NCBI RefSeq assembly: GCF_009380155.1
Contig: NZ_WHUV01000001.1
Location: forward strand, 1,612,001-1,676,000
Length of the DNA: 64,000 nucleotides
Direction of reading: 5' to 3'
Origin: Pseudomonas piscis
Lineage (GTDB): Bacteria > Pseudomonadota > Gammaproteobacteria > Pseudomonadales > Pseudomonadaceae
Shown in pieces: positions 53,534-63,058 of this stretch. Each line of letters opens with the position of its first letter. The first letter of the stretch is position 1. The notes beneath the pieces are model-generated. The model was not told the origin of the DNA. It did no database searches and worked only from the letters and a program-made list of their open reading frames with translations. The position numbers and the translations under genes are program-made.

Positions 53534-54376
53534 TCAGTTCGAGGCCTGACTGCGGCGCGAGACCGGCAGCAGCTGGGCAATGGGTTCGGCGGTGACGCTG
53601 GGCTGGCCGAAATGGGCGTTGTAGGTGGCGATGATTTCACCGGCGATGGAGATGGCGATTTCCACGGGCAGCTTGCCCTTGACCTCGCCCAGCCCCATGG
53701 GGCAACGCATGCGTTGCACGGTGGCGGCGTCGAAGCCGCGATCGCGCAGGCGATGTTCGAACTTCACCCGCTTGGTCCTGGAGCCGATCAGGCCGAAATA
53801 GGTGAAATCGTTGCGCTTGAGCAGGGCGGCGGTCAACTCCAGGTCCAGCTGGTGATTATGGGTCATGACGATGCAATAGCTGCCTGGGGGCAGGTCATCG
53901 ATCTCGTCCACCGGCTCCTCGCTGACGATCTTGCGCACCCCCTGGGGAATCTGTTCGGGGAATTCCTGCTCCCGCGAGTCGATCCAGCGCACCCGGCAGG
54001 GCAGCGCGGCGAGCAAGGGTACCAGGGCGCGGCCGACATGGCCGGCACCGAACACGGCAATTTGCGCCTGCACCTGGCCCATGGGCTCGAACAGCAGTAC
54101 CGTGGCCCCGCCGCAGCACTGGCCGAGGCTGGCGCCGAGGCTGAAGCGCTCCAGGTGGGTGGTTTGCCGGCCGCTGGCGAGCATCTGCCGGGCGATCTGC
54201 ATGGCCTTGTATTCCAGGTGGCCGCCGCCGATGGTGTCGAAGGCCCGGCTGGCGCTGACCACCATCTTCGAACCGGCGTTGCGCGGGGTCGAGCCCAGCT
54301 CTTCGATGATGGTCACCAGCACGCAGGGTTCTCCCTGGTTCTGCAGGTCGGCGAGGGCGCTGATCCAGTCGTACAT
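53534..54376 (-). CDS. xdhC: Xanthine dehydrogenase accessory protein XdhC
   Basis: 280-aa maturation factor that binds molybdenum cofactor, promotes its sulfuration and loads it into XdhB. XdhC/CoxI segments are visible: ISALADLQNQGEPCVLVTIIEELGSTPRNAGSKM at the N-terminus and GQCCGGATVLLFEP (about residue 88). The Rossmann-type region IAVFGAGHVGRALVPLLAALPCRVRWIDSRE follows near residue 110. I chose the ATG at 54374-54376 after GAGG; a GTG at 54382 is the alternative. Between xdhB and this gene is a REP palindrome, not a new promoter that I can see. Confidence 0.93.
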   Translation of the reverse strand: MYDWISALADLQNQGEPCVLVTIIEELGSTPRNAGSKMVVSASRAFDTIGGGHLEYKAMQIARQMLASGRQTTHLERFSLGASLGQCCGGATVLLFEPMGQVQAQIAVFGAGHVGRALVPLLAALPCRVRWIDSREQEFPEQIPQGVRKIVSEEPVDEIDDLPPGSYCIVMTHNHQLDLELTAALLKRNDFTYFGLIGSRTKRVKFEHRLRDRGFDAATVQRMRCPMGLGEVKGKLPVEIAISIAGEIIATYNAHFGQPSVTAEPIAQLLPVSRRSQASN

Positions 54377-54413
54377 GTTCACCTCGACATCGCTGTTGTG
54401 TGTTCGGGCCTCA

Positions 54414-54475
54414 TCGCGGGCAAGCCTGGCTCTTCCAGGGAAATGCCATCCCGGCAGGAGCCAGGCTGCCCGCGA
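54414..54475. repeat. REP palindrome between xdhB and xdhC
   Basis: TCGCGGGCAAGCCTGGCTC (54414-54432) faces GAGCCAGGCTGCCCGCGA (54458-54475), identical apart from a one-base bulge. As RNA it forms a very stable hairpin within the xdhABC-guaD transcript. Confidence 0.7.
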
Positions 54476-54490
54476 CAGGCGCGCCTGGGT

Positions 54491-56890
54491 CTAGAGCGGA
54501 GCCAGCTCGGATTCGCTCTCTACGGCTTTCGCCACCTGCAGCTGGCGCATCTGTTCACAGCCCCAGAGCACCCGTTCCGGGGTCGCCGGGGCGTCGATCC
54601 GTGGCTGGTGCCGGTAGTCGCCAAGGCTGGCCACGGCGTCCTTGATGGCGCACCAGGCGGCGATGCCGAGCATGAACGGCGGTTCGCCCACCGCCTTGGA
54701 GTGGAACACTGTGTCTTCCGGGTTCTTGCGGTTTTCCACCAGCTTGACCCGCAAGTCCGCCGGCATGTCGGCCACTGCCGGGATCTTGTAGCTGGCCGGG
54801 CCATTGGTCATCAGCTTGCCCTTGGCGTTCCATACCAATTCCTCGGTGGTCAGCCAGCCCATGCCCTGGATGAAGCCGCCTTCCACCTGGCCGATGTCGA
54901 TGGCCGGGTTCAGCGACGCGCCGACGTCATGCAGGATATCGGTGCGCAGCATCTTGTATTCGCCGGTCAGGGTATCGACGAGCACCTCGGCGCAGGCCGC
55001 GCCGAAGGCGAAGTAGTAGAACGGCCGGCCGCGGGCCTGGGCGCGGTCGTAGTAGATCTTCGGAGTCTTGTAGAAGCCGGTGCTGGACAGCGACACCTGG
55101 GCGAAATACGCCTGCTGGATCAGTTCCTCGAAGGTCAGGATCAGCTCGCGAACCCGCACGTGGCCGTTGTGGAACTCCACATCTTCCTCGCTGACCTGGT
55201 ACTTGCGCGCGGCGAACTCCACCAGCCGGTCCTTGATGGTCTGCGCCGCGTTCTGCGCCGCCTTGCCGTTGAGATCGGCGCCGCTGGAGGCCGCGGTCGG
55301 CGAGGTATTGGGCACCTTGTCGGTATTGGTGGCGGTGATCTGCACCCGGCCGATATCGACCTGGAACACCTCGGCCACCACCTGGGCCACCTTGGTGTTC
55401 AGGCCCTGGCCCATCTCGGTGCCGCCATGGTTGAGGTGGATGCTGCCGTCGGTGTAGACGTGGACCAGCGCGCCGGCCTGGTTGAGGAAGCTGGCGGTGA
55501 AGGAGATGCCGAATTTCACCGGGGTCAGGGCCAGGCCTTTCTTCAGCACCGGGCTGTTGGCGTTGTACAGCCGGATGGCTTCGCGGCGCTCGGCATACTG
55601 GCTGCTGGCTTCCAGTTCGGCGGTCATTTCCTCGAGCATGTTGTGCTCGACGGTCTGGTAGTAGTGGGTGACGTTGCGCTCGGTCTTGCCGTAGTAGTTG
55701 GCCTTGCGCACGGCCAGCGGGTCCAGGTGCAGGTGACGGGCGATGGCATCCATCACTTCCTCGATGGCGACCATGCCCTGGGGGCCGCCGAAACCGCGAT
55801 AGGCGGTATTGGAGGCAGTGTTGGTCTTGCAGCGGTGGCCGTTGACCGTGGCGTCGCCCAGGTAGTACGAGTTGTCGGCGTGGAACATCGCCCGGTCGAC
55901 GATGGACGCCGAGAGGTCCGGCGAGCAGCCGCAGTTGCCCGCCAGCTCCAGCTGGATGCCGTGCAGCCGGCCGCTGTCGTCGAAGCCCACGTCGTATTCG
56001 ATGTAGAACGGGTGGCGCTTGCCGGTCATCAGCATGTCCTCGACCCGGGGCAGGCGCATCTTGGTCGGCTGGCCGGTGAGGCGCGCGATCACCGCGCACA
56101 GGCAGGCGGGGCTGGCAGCCTGGGTTTCCTTGCCGCCGAAGCCGCCACCCATGCGGCGCATGTCCACCACGATCTTGTTCATCGAGACATCCAGCACCTC
56201 GGCCACCAGCTTCTGCACTTCAGTGGGGTTCTGGGTCGAGCAGTAGACGATCATGCCGCCGTCTTCGGTGGGCATCACCGAGGAGATCTGGGTCTCCAGG
56301 TAGAAGTGCTCCTGGCCGCCGATGTGCAGGGTGCCCTGGATGCGGTGCCTGGCGCTGGCCAGGGCGCTGGCCGAGTCGCCGCGCTGGTGGGTGTGGCTGT
56401 CGAGCACGAAGTGGCGCTTGCGCAGGGCCTCGACCACGTCCAGCACTGGTTCCAGGTCCTCGTACTCGATGATCGCGGCCATGGCGGCCTGGCGAGCGGT
56501 ATCCAGGTCGCGGGCGGCCACCGCCAGCACCGGCTGGCCGACGTATTGCACGGTGTCGATGGCCAGCAACGGGTCGCCGGGCAGCAGCGGGCCGATGTCC
56601 TTGAGGCCGGGAATGTCCTCGTGGGTGATGACGATGCGCACCCCTTCGAAGGCATGGCAGGGGGTGGTGTCGATGCTGATGACCCGGGCGTGGGCACGGT
56701 CCGAGAGCCGGGCATAGACGTGCAGCTGGTTGGGGAATTCCAGGCGGTCGTCGATGTACACCGCTTCGCCGGACACGTGTTTTTCGGCGCTGTCATGCTT
56801 GACGCTGCGACCGACGCCGGTGGTCAGGTCCTGGCGAAACAGGGCCGAGAGTTCGTCCTGGGTCTTTTCGACCTTGTGCTGGTTAGACAT
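54491..56890 (-). CDS. xdhB: Xanthine dehydrogenase, molybdenum subunit XdhB
   Basis: 799-aa large subunit of cytoplasmic xanthine dehydrogenase, which oxidises hypoxanthine and xanthine to urate with NAD+. Molybdopterin and substrate segments include RRMGGGFGGKETQA (about residue 245), NTAYRGFGGPQGM, and the catalytic glutamate in GEPPFML (Glu736). Full length. The ATG overlaps the end of xdhA by 8 bp, so the two subunits are made in a coupled way. Confidence 0.96.
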   Translation of the reverse strand: MSNQHKVEKTQDELSALFRQDLTTGVGRSVKHDSAEKHVSGEAVYIDDRLEFPNQLHVYARLSDRAHARVISIDTTPCHAFEGVRIVITHEDIPGLKDIGPLLPGDPLLAIDTVQYVGQPVLAVAARDLDTARQAAMAAIIEYEDLEPVLDVVEALRKRHFVLDSHTHQRGDSASALASARHRIQGTLHIGGQEHFYLETQISSVMPTEDGGMIVYCSTQNPTEVQKLVAEVLDVSMNKIVVDMRRMGGGFGGKETQAASPACLCAVIARLTGQPTKMRLPRVEDMLMTGKRHPFYIEYDVGFDDSGRLHGIQLELAGNCGCSPDLSASIVDRAMFHADNSYYLGDATVNGHRCKTNTASNTAYRGFGGPQGMVAIEEVMDAIARHLHLDPLAVRKANYYGKTERNVTHYYQTVEHNMLEEMTAELEASSQYAERREAIRLYNANSPVLKKGLALTPVKFGISFTASFLNQAGALVHVYTDGSIHLNHGGTEMGQGLNTKVAQVVAEVFQVDIGRVQITATNTDKVPNTSPTAASSGADLNGKAAQNAAQTIKDRLVEFAARKYQVSEEDVEFHNGHVRVRELILTFEELIQQAYFAQVSLSSTGFYKTPKIYYDRAQARGRPFYYFAFGAACAEVLVDTLTGEYKMLRTDILHDVGASLNPAIDIGQVEGGFIQGMGWLTTEELVWNAKGKLMTNGPASYKIPAVADMPADLRVKLVENRKNPEDTVFHSKAVGEPPFMLGIAAWCAIKDAVASLGDYRHQPRIDAPATPERVLWGCEQMRQLQVAKAVESESELAPL

Positions 56891-58337
56891 GAGCGGTCAC
56901 CCGGGTCTCGATGTGCGGTGTGTGCAGTTCGATGAAGTACTTGCGCAGCAGGTTCTGCGCGCTCAGCAGGCGGTATTCCTTGCTCGCGCGAAAATCCGAG
57001 AGCGGTGTGAAGTCCTGGGCCAGGGCCGCGCAGGCCTGCTCGATGCTCGCCTGGGTCCAGTCGGCGCCGGTCAGGATCGCCTCGCAGTGCCTGGCGCGCT
57101 TGGGGGTTGCGGCCATGCCGCCGAAGGCGATGCGCGCTTCCTCGATCACGCCGTCGACTATCCGCAGGTTGAAGGCCGCGCAGACCGCGGAGATATCGTC
57201 GTCCAGGCGCTTGGACACCTTGTAGGCGCGGAACTGCCGCTTGGCGCTGGCGCGGGGCACGATGATCTTCTCGATGAACTCGCTGTCCTGGCGGGCGGTG
57301 ACGCGGTAGTCGATGAAGTAATCCTCCAGGGCCAGGGTCCGGCGCACCTGGCCCTTGCACAGCACAATCTGCGCGCCCAGGGCGATCAGCAGCGGCGGCG
57401 AGTCGCCGATGGGCGAGGCGTTGCCGATGTTGCCGCCCAGGGTGCCCTGGTTGCGGATCTGCAGCGAGGCGAAGCGTTGCAGGAGTTCGCCGAAGTCCGG
57501 GTACTCGCCGCGCAGGGCGTCGTAGCAATCGGTGAGGGCGGTGGCCGCGCCGATCTCCAGGCGGTCCTCGAAGTGTTCGATGCGCTTGAGCTCGGCGATA
57601 TTGCCGACGTAGATCATCACCGGCAGGGTGCGGTGGAACTGCGTTACCTCCAGTGCCAGGTCGGTGCCGCCGGCCAGCAGACGGGCCTGGGGATAGGCGT
57701 CGTAGAGGTCGGCCAGGTCGGCGACTGTCAGGGGCACCAGGCAGCGCTTGTCGCCGCTGTTGAGCTCGGCCGTGTCTTGCGGGGCGATGGCCTTGAGGCG
57801 GGCGATGGTCTCGGCCTGGCGGGCATCGAACTGGTCGCCGCGTTCATCAGCGCAGGCCTGTTCGGCGGCGGCGAGGATCGGCCGGTAGCCGGTGCAGCGG
57901 CACAGATTGCCGGCCAGTGCTTCGTGGGCCTTGTGGCTGTCGGGCTGGCTGCTGTTCTTCTGCAGGGCGAACAGCGACATGACGAAGCCCGGCGTGCAGA
58001 AGCCGCACTGCGAACCATGGCAGTCGACCATGGCCTGCTGCACGCTGTGCAACTGGCCCTGGTGCTTGAGGCCTTCGATGCTGATCAGCTGCTTGCCATG
58101 CAGGGAGGACACGAAGGTCAGGCACGAGTTGAGGCTGCGGTAGCGGATCGATTCGCCGCCCCGGGCATCGACTTGCAGCTCGCCGACCACCACGGTGCAG
58201 GCCCCGCAGTCACCGCTGGCACAGCCTTCCTTGGTGCCAGGCTTGCCTAGGTGTTCGCGCAGGTAGTCGAGCACGGTCAGGTTCGGGTCCAGGGTGTGCT
58301 CGCTGCGGAGCTCCTGGTTGAGTAGAAACTGGATCAC
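56883..58337 (-). CDS. xdhA: Xanthine dehydrogenase, Fe-S/FAD subunit XdhA
   Basis: 484-aa small subunit. The N-terminal plant-type [2Fe-2S] domain has GCASGDCGACTVVVGEL (about residue 37). The second helical [2Fe-2S] domain has GSQCGFCTPGFVMS and LCRCTGYRPI (about 108-155). The C-terminal FAD domain has LLAGGTDLALEVTQ (about 220) and GNIGNASPIGDSPP. The start is GTG at 58335-58337 with GAGG upstream. It is divergent from the GntR gene; a promoter overlapped by tandem palindromes lies between them. Confidence 0.95.
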   Translation of the reverse strand: MIQFLLNQELRSEHTLDPNLTVLDYLREHLGKPGTKEGCASGDCGACTVVVGELQVDARGGESIRYRSLNSCLTFVSSLHGKQLISIEGLKHQGQLHSVQQAMVDCHGSQCGFCTPGFVMSLFALQKNSSQPDSHKAHEALAGNLCRCTGYRPILAAAEQACADERGDQFDARQAETIARLKAIAPQDTAELNSGDKRCLVPLTVADLADLYDAYPQARLLAGGTDLALEVTQFHRTLPVMIYVGNIAELKRIEHFEDRLEIGAATALTDCYDALRGEYPDFGELLQRFASLQIRNQGTLGGNIGNASPIGDSPPLLIALGAQIVLCKGQVRRTLALEDYFIDYRVTARQDSEFIEKIIVPRASAKRQFRAYKVSKRLDDDISAVCAAFNLRIVDGVIEEARIAFGGMAATPKRARHCEAILTGADWTQASIEQACAALAQDFTPLSDFRASKEYRLLSAQNLLRKYFIELHTPHIETRVTAHV

Positions 58338-58382
58338 GGAAGGCCTCGCAAACTCATTATTGTTGTTAAGCGACGTGGGCCG

Positions 58383-58411
58383 AATTTAGTCATGTCTGAC
58401 TTTTCGGTCAA
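58383..58411 (-). promoter_or_regulatory. Sigma-70 promoter of xdhABC-guaD
   Basis: On the minus strand TTGACC (58411-58406), a 17-bp spacer and TAAATT (58388-58383). The -35 and spacer overlap the first TGAC-N6-GTCA palindrome. Confidence 0.55.
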
Positions 58412-58435
58412 TGATTTTTCTGACTTCAAGGTCAG
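58397..58435. promoter_or_regulatory. Two tandem TGAC-N6-GTCA palindromes (candidate operators)
   Basis: TGAC-TTTTCG-GTCA at 58397-58410 and CTGAC-TTCAAG-GTCAG at 58420-58435, 24 bp apart within a direct repeat starting TCTGACTT. They lie in the divergent region between xdhA and the GntR gene and overlap the xdhA promoter. Confidence 0.6.
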
Positions 58436-58650
58436 GAAATTTATTCGCCCAACAATTCAAGTATGACCAAGATCCTCGTGGCCGCAGGCGCGGGGTCGGG
58501 CGTCAGTCGACAACCATCGGTGCAGACCCGACCAATAGCTGTCTATCTGCGGGTTTCATGGCAAATTCCGCTGCCGTGGCACTCCGCGCCGAGGTATCAA
58601 TTGCGCTACACTTCGCCGCTTGTGCCGATTAAAGATTCTGAAGGAAAACC

Positions 58651-59310
58651 ATGACGTTCAAGGCGCCGGACAGTCTCGCCGAGCAAATCGCTCACCACCT
58701 CGCCGAACGTATCATTCGCGGGGATCTCAAGCCTGGGGAACGCATTCAGGAACAGAAGGTCACCCTGGCTCTCAATGTCAGCCGCGGCTCGGTCCGCGAG
58801 GCCTTGCTGATCCTGGAACGTCGCCACCTGATCGCCATCCTGCCGCGCCGTGGCGCCCACGTGACCGAGCTCACCGAGCACAAGGTCCGCAGCCTCTGCA
58901 CCCTGATGAGCGAGATGTACATCCTGCTCGGCAATTCGGTAGCCAGCGGCTGGCAGCAGCAAAGCGACATGGCGCCGTTCCTGCAGATCCAGCAACGCCT
59001 GGAAAGTGCCTACCAGAGCCAGGACATCCGCGCTTTCGTCGAAGACAGCTTCAGCGTGATGCGCGCCGCCTATCCCTTCGCCAACAACCCGTACCTGCAG
59101 GAGACCGTCGAGAACCTGCACCCGGCCATGAGCCGCGCCTATTACCTGGCGCTGGACCAGCGCAAGGCGTCCATGAGCGAGTACCTGGAGTTGTTCGAGC
59201 AACTGCTGGCTGCCGTGCTGGCCCGTGACCTGGCGCAGATCCGCCGGGTATTGACCGCCTACGGCCAGCGCAGCAGCGACCTGGTGGTGTCTGCCCTGGC
59301 GGATGCATAA
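58651..59310 (+). CDS. GntR-family regulator divergent from xdhA
   Basis: 219-aa regulator with a winged helix (ERIIRGDLKPGERIQEQKVTLALNVSRGSVREALLILERRHLIAILPRRGAHV, about residues 20-71) and a C-terminal helical FCD-like domain that is short and has few of the usual metal-binding histidines. It should control xdhABC-guaD through the TGAC-N6-GTCA sites. The same regulator sits between xdh and smc in other Pseudomonas as far as I recall. ATG at 58651 with AAGGAAAA. Its stop is 2 bp before the smc start, so it is cotranscribed with a chromosome-segregation gene. Confidence 0.88.
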   Translation: MTFKAPDSLAEQIAHHLAERIIRGDLKPGERIQEQKVTLALNVSRGSVREALLILERRHLIAILPRRGAHVTELTEHKVRSLCTLMSEMYILLGNSVASGWQQQSDMAPFLQIQQRLESAYQSQDIRAFVEDSFSVMRAAYPFANNPYLQETVENLHPAMSRAYYLALDQRKASMSEYLELFEQLLAAVLARDLAQIRRVLTAYGQRSSDLVVSALADA

Positions 59311-59312
59311 AC

Positions 59313-62300
59313 GTGCGACTCAAGTGCATCAAGCTGGCGGGGTTCAAGTCCTTCGTCGATCCGACCACGGTCAACTTCCCCAGTAACATGGCGGCGGTGG
59401 TCGGGCCCAATGGCTGCGGCAAGTCGAACATCATCGACGCCGTACGCTGGGTGATGGGCGAAAGCTCGGCGAAGAACCTGCGCGGCGAATCGATGACCGA
59501 CGTCATCTTCAACGGTTCCACCAGTCGCAAGCCGGTGAGCCAGGCGAGCATCGAACTGGTATTCGACAACTCCGATGGCACCCTGGTGGGCGAGTATGCC
59601 GCCTACGCGGAGATCTCGATCCGGCGCAAGGTCACCCGCGATAGCCAGAACAGCTATTTCCTCAACGGTGCCAAGTGCCGTCGCCGGGATATCACCGACA
59701 TCTTCCTGGGCACCGGCCTCGGGCCGCGCAGCTACTCGATCATCGAGCAGGGCATGATCTCCAAGCTGATCGAGGCCAAGCCCGAGGACCTGCGCAATTT
59801 CATCGAGGAAGCCGCAGGCATTTCCAAGTACAAGGAGCGCCGGCGCGAGACGGAAAACCGCATCCGTCGCACCCATGAAAACCTGGCGCGCCTGACCGAC
59901 CTGCGCGAGGAGCTGGAGCGCCAGCTCGAGCGCCTACATCGTCAGGCCCAGGCCGCTGAGAAATATCAGGAATACAAGGCCGAGGAGCGTCAGCTCAAGG
60001 CGCAACTGTCGGCCTTGCGCTGGCAGGCGCTGAACGAGCAGGTGGGGCAGCGCGAGTCGGTGATCGGCAGCCAGGAGGTCAGCTTCGAGGCTCTGGTGGC
60101 CGAGCAGCGCAACGCCGATGCCGCCATCGAGCGCCTGCGCGACGGCCATCATGAGTTGTCCGAGCGCTTCAACCAGGTGCAGGGGCGTTTCTACTCGGTA
60201 GGTGGCGACATCGCCCGGGTCGAGCAGAGCATCCAGCACGGCCAGCAGCGCCTGCGCCAGTTACAGGACGATCTGAAGGAGGCCGAGCGCGCGCGCCTGG
60301 AGACCGAATCGCACCTGGGCCACGACCGCACCTTGCTCGCGACCCTGGGCGAAGAGTTGGCGATGCTCGAGCCCGAGCAGGAGCTCACCAGCGCCGCTGC
60401 CGAGGAAGCCGCGGCGGCCCTGGAAGAGTCCGAGGCCACCATGCATGGCTGGCAGGAGCAGTGGGACGCCTTCAACCTCAGTTCCGCCGAGCCAAGGCGC
60501 CAGGCGGAAGTGCAGCAGTCACGCATCCAGCAGCTGGAGGCCAGCCTGGAACGCCTGGCCGAGCGCCAGCGACGCCTGGGCGAAGAGCGTGAGCAACTGA
60601 CCGCCGATCCGGAAGACGCGGCCATGCTCGAGCTCAATGAACAACTGGCCGCCAGCGAGGCCACCCTGGAGGACTTGCAAGCCAGCGAGGAGTCCCAGGT
60701 CGAGCGCCTGGAACAACTGCGCCAGCAGTTGCAGCAGGCGACCCAGGCCCAGCAGCAAGCCCAGGGCGAGTTGCAGCGGCTCAACGGTCGCCTGGCGTCC
60801 CTGGAGGCCCTGCAGCAAGCGGCCCTGGACCCGGACACCGGCACCGCCCAGTGGCTGCGTGAGCAGCAACTGGCCGAGCGCCCACGCCTGGCCGATGACC
60901 TGCAGGTGGAGGCCGGCTGGGAGCTGGCAGTGGAAACCGTGTTGGGTGCCGACCTGCAGGCAGTGCTGGTGGAGGATTTCACCGGTATCGACCTGGGTGG
61001 GTTCGAGCAGGGCGACCTGCGCTTGTTGAGCCTGCCGGGAGAGGCTTCGTCCTTGCCCGGCAGCTTGCTGGACAAGGTGCAGTCCCAGGTCGACCTGGCG
61101 CCCTGGTTGGGCCAGGTCAAGCCGGTGGACAGCCTCGAGCAGGCCTTGGCCTTGCGTGGCCAGCTGGCGGCGGGGCAGAGCCTGATCAGCCGCGACGGTT
61201 ATTGGGTCGGTCGGCATTTCCTGCGGGTGCGCCGCGCCAGCGACGCGCAGAGCGGAGTGTTGGCCCGGGGCCAGGAAATCCAGCAACTGATACTCGAGCG
61301 CGACGAGCGTGAAGCCAGTGTCGAGGACCTGGAAAGCCAGTTGCTCAACCTGCGGGCCCAGCAACGCCAGCAGGAAAACGGGCGTGAGCATCTGCGCCGG
61401 CTATTGCAGGACGAGGCTCGTCAGCAGGGTGAGTTGAAAGCCCTGTTGTCCGCTGGCAAAGCCAAGGCCGAGCAGTTGCATCTGCGCCGCAGCCGCCTCG
61501 ACGAGGAGCTGGTGGAGCTGGCTGAGCAGCGCGAACTGGAGCATGAGCAGATCGGCGAGGCGCGCCTGCAACTGCAGGATGCGCTGGATGGCATGGCCTT
61601 GGACACCGAGCAGCGCGAGTCGCTGCTGGCCCAGCGCGACAGCTTGCGCGAGCGTCTCGACCGGGTGCGCCAGGAGGCCCGCCAGCACAAGGACCACGCC
61701 CATCAGTTGGCGGTGCGCATGGGCTCGCTCAAGGCCCAGCACGACTCCACGCGCCAGGCCCTGGAGCGCCTGGAGATGCAGTCCGAGCGCCTGACCGAGA
61801 AGCGCGAACAGTTGAGCCTCAACCTGGAGGAGGGCGAGGCGCCCCTGGAAGAATTGCGTCTCAAGCTCGAAGAGTTGCTGGAGCGGCGCATGAGCGTGGA
61901 TGTCGAGCTCAAGGCCGCGCAGATCGCCATGGAAGATGCCGACCGTGAATTGCGTGAAGCCGAGAAGCGTCGCAGCCAGGCCGAGCAGCAGTCGCAGTTG
62001 ATCCGCGGGCAGCTCGAGCAGCAACGGATGGAGTGGCAGGCGCTGAGCGTGCGGCGCAAGGCGCTGCAGGAGCAGTTGCTGGCCGATGGTTATGACCTGG
62101 ATGGGGTACTGGCGACCCTGGCGGCGGATGCCAGCGAGCCGGCCGCGGAAGAGGAACTGGAGCGGATTGCGGCGCGGATCCAGCGCCTGGGGGCGATCAA
62201 CCTCGCGGCGATCGACGAATACCGCCAGCAGTCCGAGCGCAAGCGCTACCTGGATGCCCAGGATGCCGACCTGGTACAGGCCCTGGAAACCCTGGAAAAC

Positions 62301-62801
62301 GTGATCCGCAAGATCGACAAGGAAACCCGGAATCGTTTCAAGGACACTTTCGACCAGATCAATGGTGGCCTTCAGGCATTGTTTCCAAAAGTTTTCGGTG
62401 GCGGCAGCGCTTATTTGGAACTGACGGGCGAAGATCTACTCGATACAGGGGTGACGATCATGGCGCGCCCTCCGGGGAAGAAGAACAGCACCATTCATTT
62501 GCTCTCCGGTGGAGAAAAGGCACTGACCGCACTGGCCCTGGTATTCGCCATCTTCAAGTTGAATCCGGCACCTTTCTGCATGCTCGACGAAGTTGACGCA
62601 CCGCTGGATGACGCTAACGTTGGACGCTATGCAAAGCTGGTCAAGGAGATGTCGCAAACGGTGCAGTTCATCTATATCACCCACAATAAGATCGCCATGG
62701 AAATGGCCGATCAATTGATGGGGGTGACGATGCACGAGCCCGGTTGTTCGCGCCTGGTGGCCGTGGACGTCGAAGAGGCCATGGCGATGGTGGACGCTTG
62801 A
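59313..62801 (+). CDS. smc: Chromosome segregation protein SMC
   Basis: 1162-aa SMC ATPase that forms a ring with ScpA/ScpB and compacts and separates chromosomes. The N-terminal head has Walker A GPNGCGKSN (about residues 30-38). Long coiled coils (about 160-500 and 650-990) flank a hinge (about 505-640, QLAERPRLADDLQVEAGWELAVETVLG). The C-terminal head has the signature LSGGEKALTALALVF and Walker B LDEVDAPLDD. The start is GTG at 59313, giving the conserved MRLKCIKLAGFKSFVD. It lies 2 bp after the GntR gene. Coiled-coil strands have very high Gln/Glu/Arg/Leu content, which creates long spurious frames on the other strand. Confidence 0.96.
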   Translation: MRLKCIKLAGFKSFVDPTTVNFPSNMAAVVGPNGCGKSNIIDAVRWVMGESSAKNLRGESMTDVIFNGSTSRKPVSQASIELVFDNSDGTLVGEYAAYAEISIRRKVTRDSQNSYFLNGAKCRRRDITDIFLGTGLGPRSYSIIEQGMISKLIEAKPEDLRNFIEEAAGISKYKERRRETENRIRRTHENLARLTDLREELERQLERLHRQAQAAEKYQEYKAEERQLKAQLSALRWQALNEQVGQRESVIGSQEVSFEALVAEQRNADAAIERLRDGHHELSERFNQVQGRFYSVGGDIARVEQSIQHGQQRLRQLQDDLKEAERARLETESHLGHDRTLLATLGEELAMLEPEQELTSAAAEEAAAALEESEATMHGWQEQWDAFNLSSAEPRRQAEVQQSRIQQLEASLERLAERQRRLGEEREQLTADPEDAAMLELNEQLAASEATLEDLQASEESQVERLEQLRQQLQQATQAQQQAQGELQRLNGRLASLEALQQAALDPDTGTAQWLREQQLAERPRLADDLQVEAGWELAVETVLGADLQAVLVEDFTGIDLGGFEQGDLRLLSLPGEASSLPGSLLDKVQSQVDLAPWLGQVKPVDSLEQALALRGQLAAGQSLISRDGYWVGRHFLRVRRASDAQSGVLARGQEIQQLILERDEREASVEDLESQLLNLRAQQRQQENGREHLRRLLQDEARQQGELKALLSAGKAKAEQLHLRRSRLDEELVELAEQRELEHEQIGEARLQLQDALDGMALDTEQRESLLAQRDSLRERLDRVRQEARQHKDHAHQLAVRMGSLKAQHDSTRQALERLEMQSERLTEKREQLSLNLEEGEAPLEELRLKLEELLERRMSVDVELKAAQIAMEDADRELREAEKRRSQAEQQSQLIRGQLEQQRMEWQALSVRRKALQEQLLADGYDLDGVLATLAADASEPAAEEELERIAARIQRLGAINLAAIDEYRQQSERKRYLDAQDADLVQALETLENVIRKIDKETRNRFKDTFDQINGGLQALFPKVFGGGSAYLELTGEDLLDTGVTIMARPPGKKNSTIHLLSGGEKALTALALVFAIFKLNPAPFCMLDEVDAPLDDANVGRYAKLVKEMSQTVQFIYITHNKIAMEMADQLMGVTMHEPGCSRLVAVDVEEAMAMVDA

Positions 62802-63058
62802 ACCAGCGGGGTTGAGGGGGCTGTCGGGGGCAGCGCAGGAGGTTTTTCGCCATTGTCGGGCCAGCCAGGCGACATATTGGCCATAAGCGTTGCGACAGAC
62901 GGTGTAAAGTTGCCTTTGGTCGTGCTAGTTTAATGTCAATTTTTTCTACGCGTGAGCAAAAGGCCATTCAGAACATAGAGTTGGCGCCACGTTTTAAAGC
63001 GGTTTGCAGATTGTAAGCCCCTTATTTTTCAGCATTTTTCATAGAGGCACGGGATTAC

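Noticed and set aside
53492-56935. 1147-codon open frame antisense to xdhB/xdhC
   Set aside because: Same high-GC shadow effect; it matches no family I recognise and covers two genuine genes.
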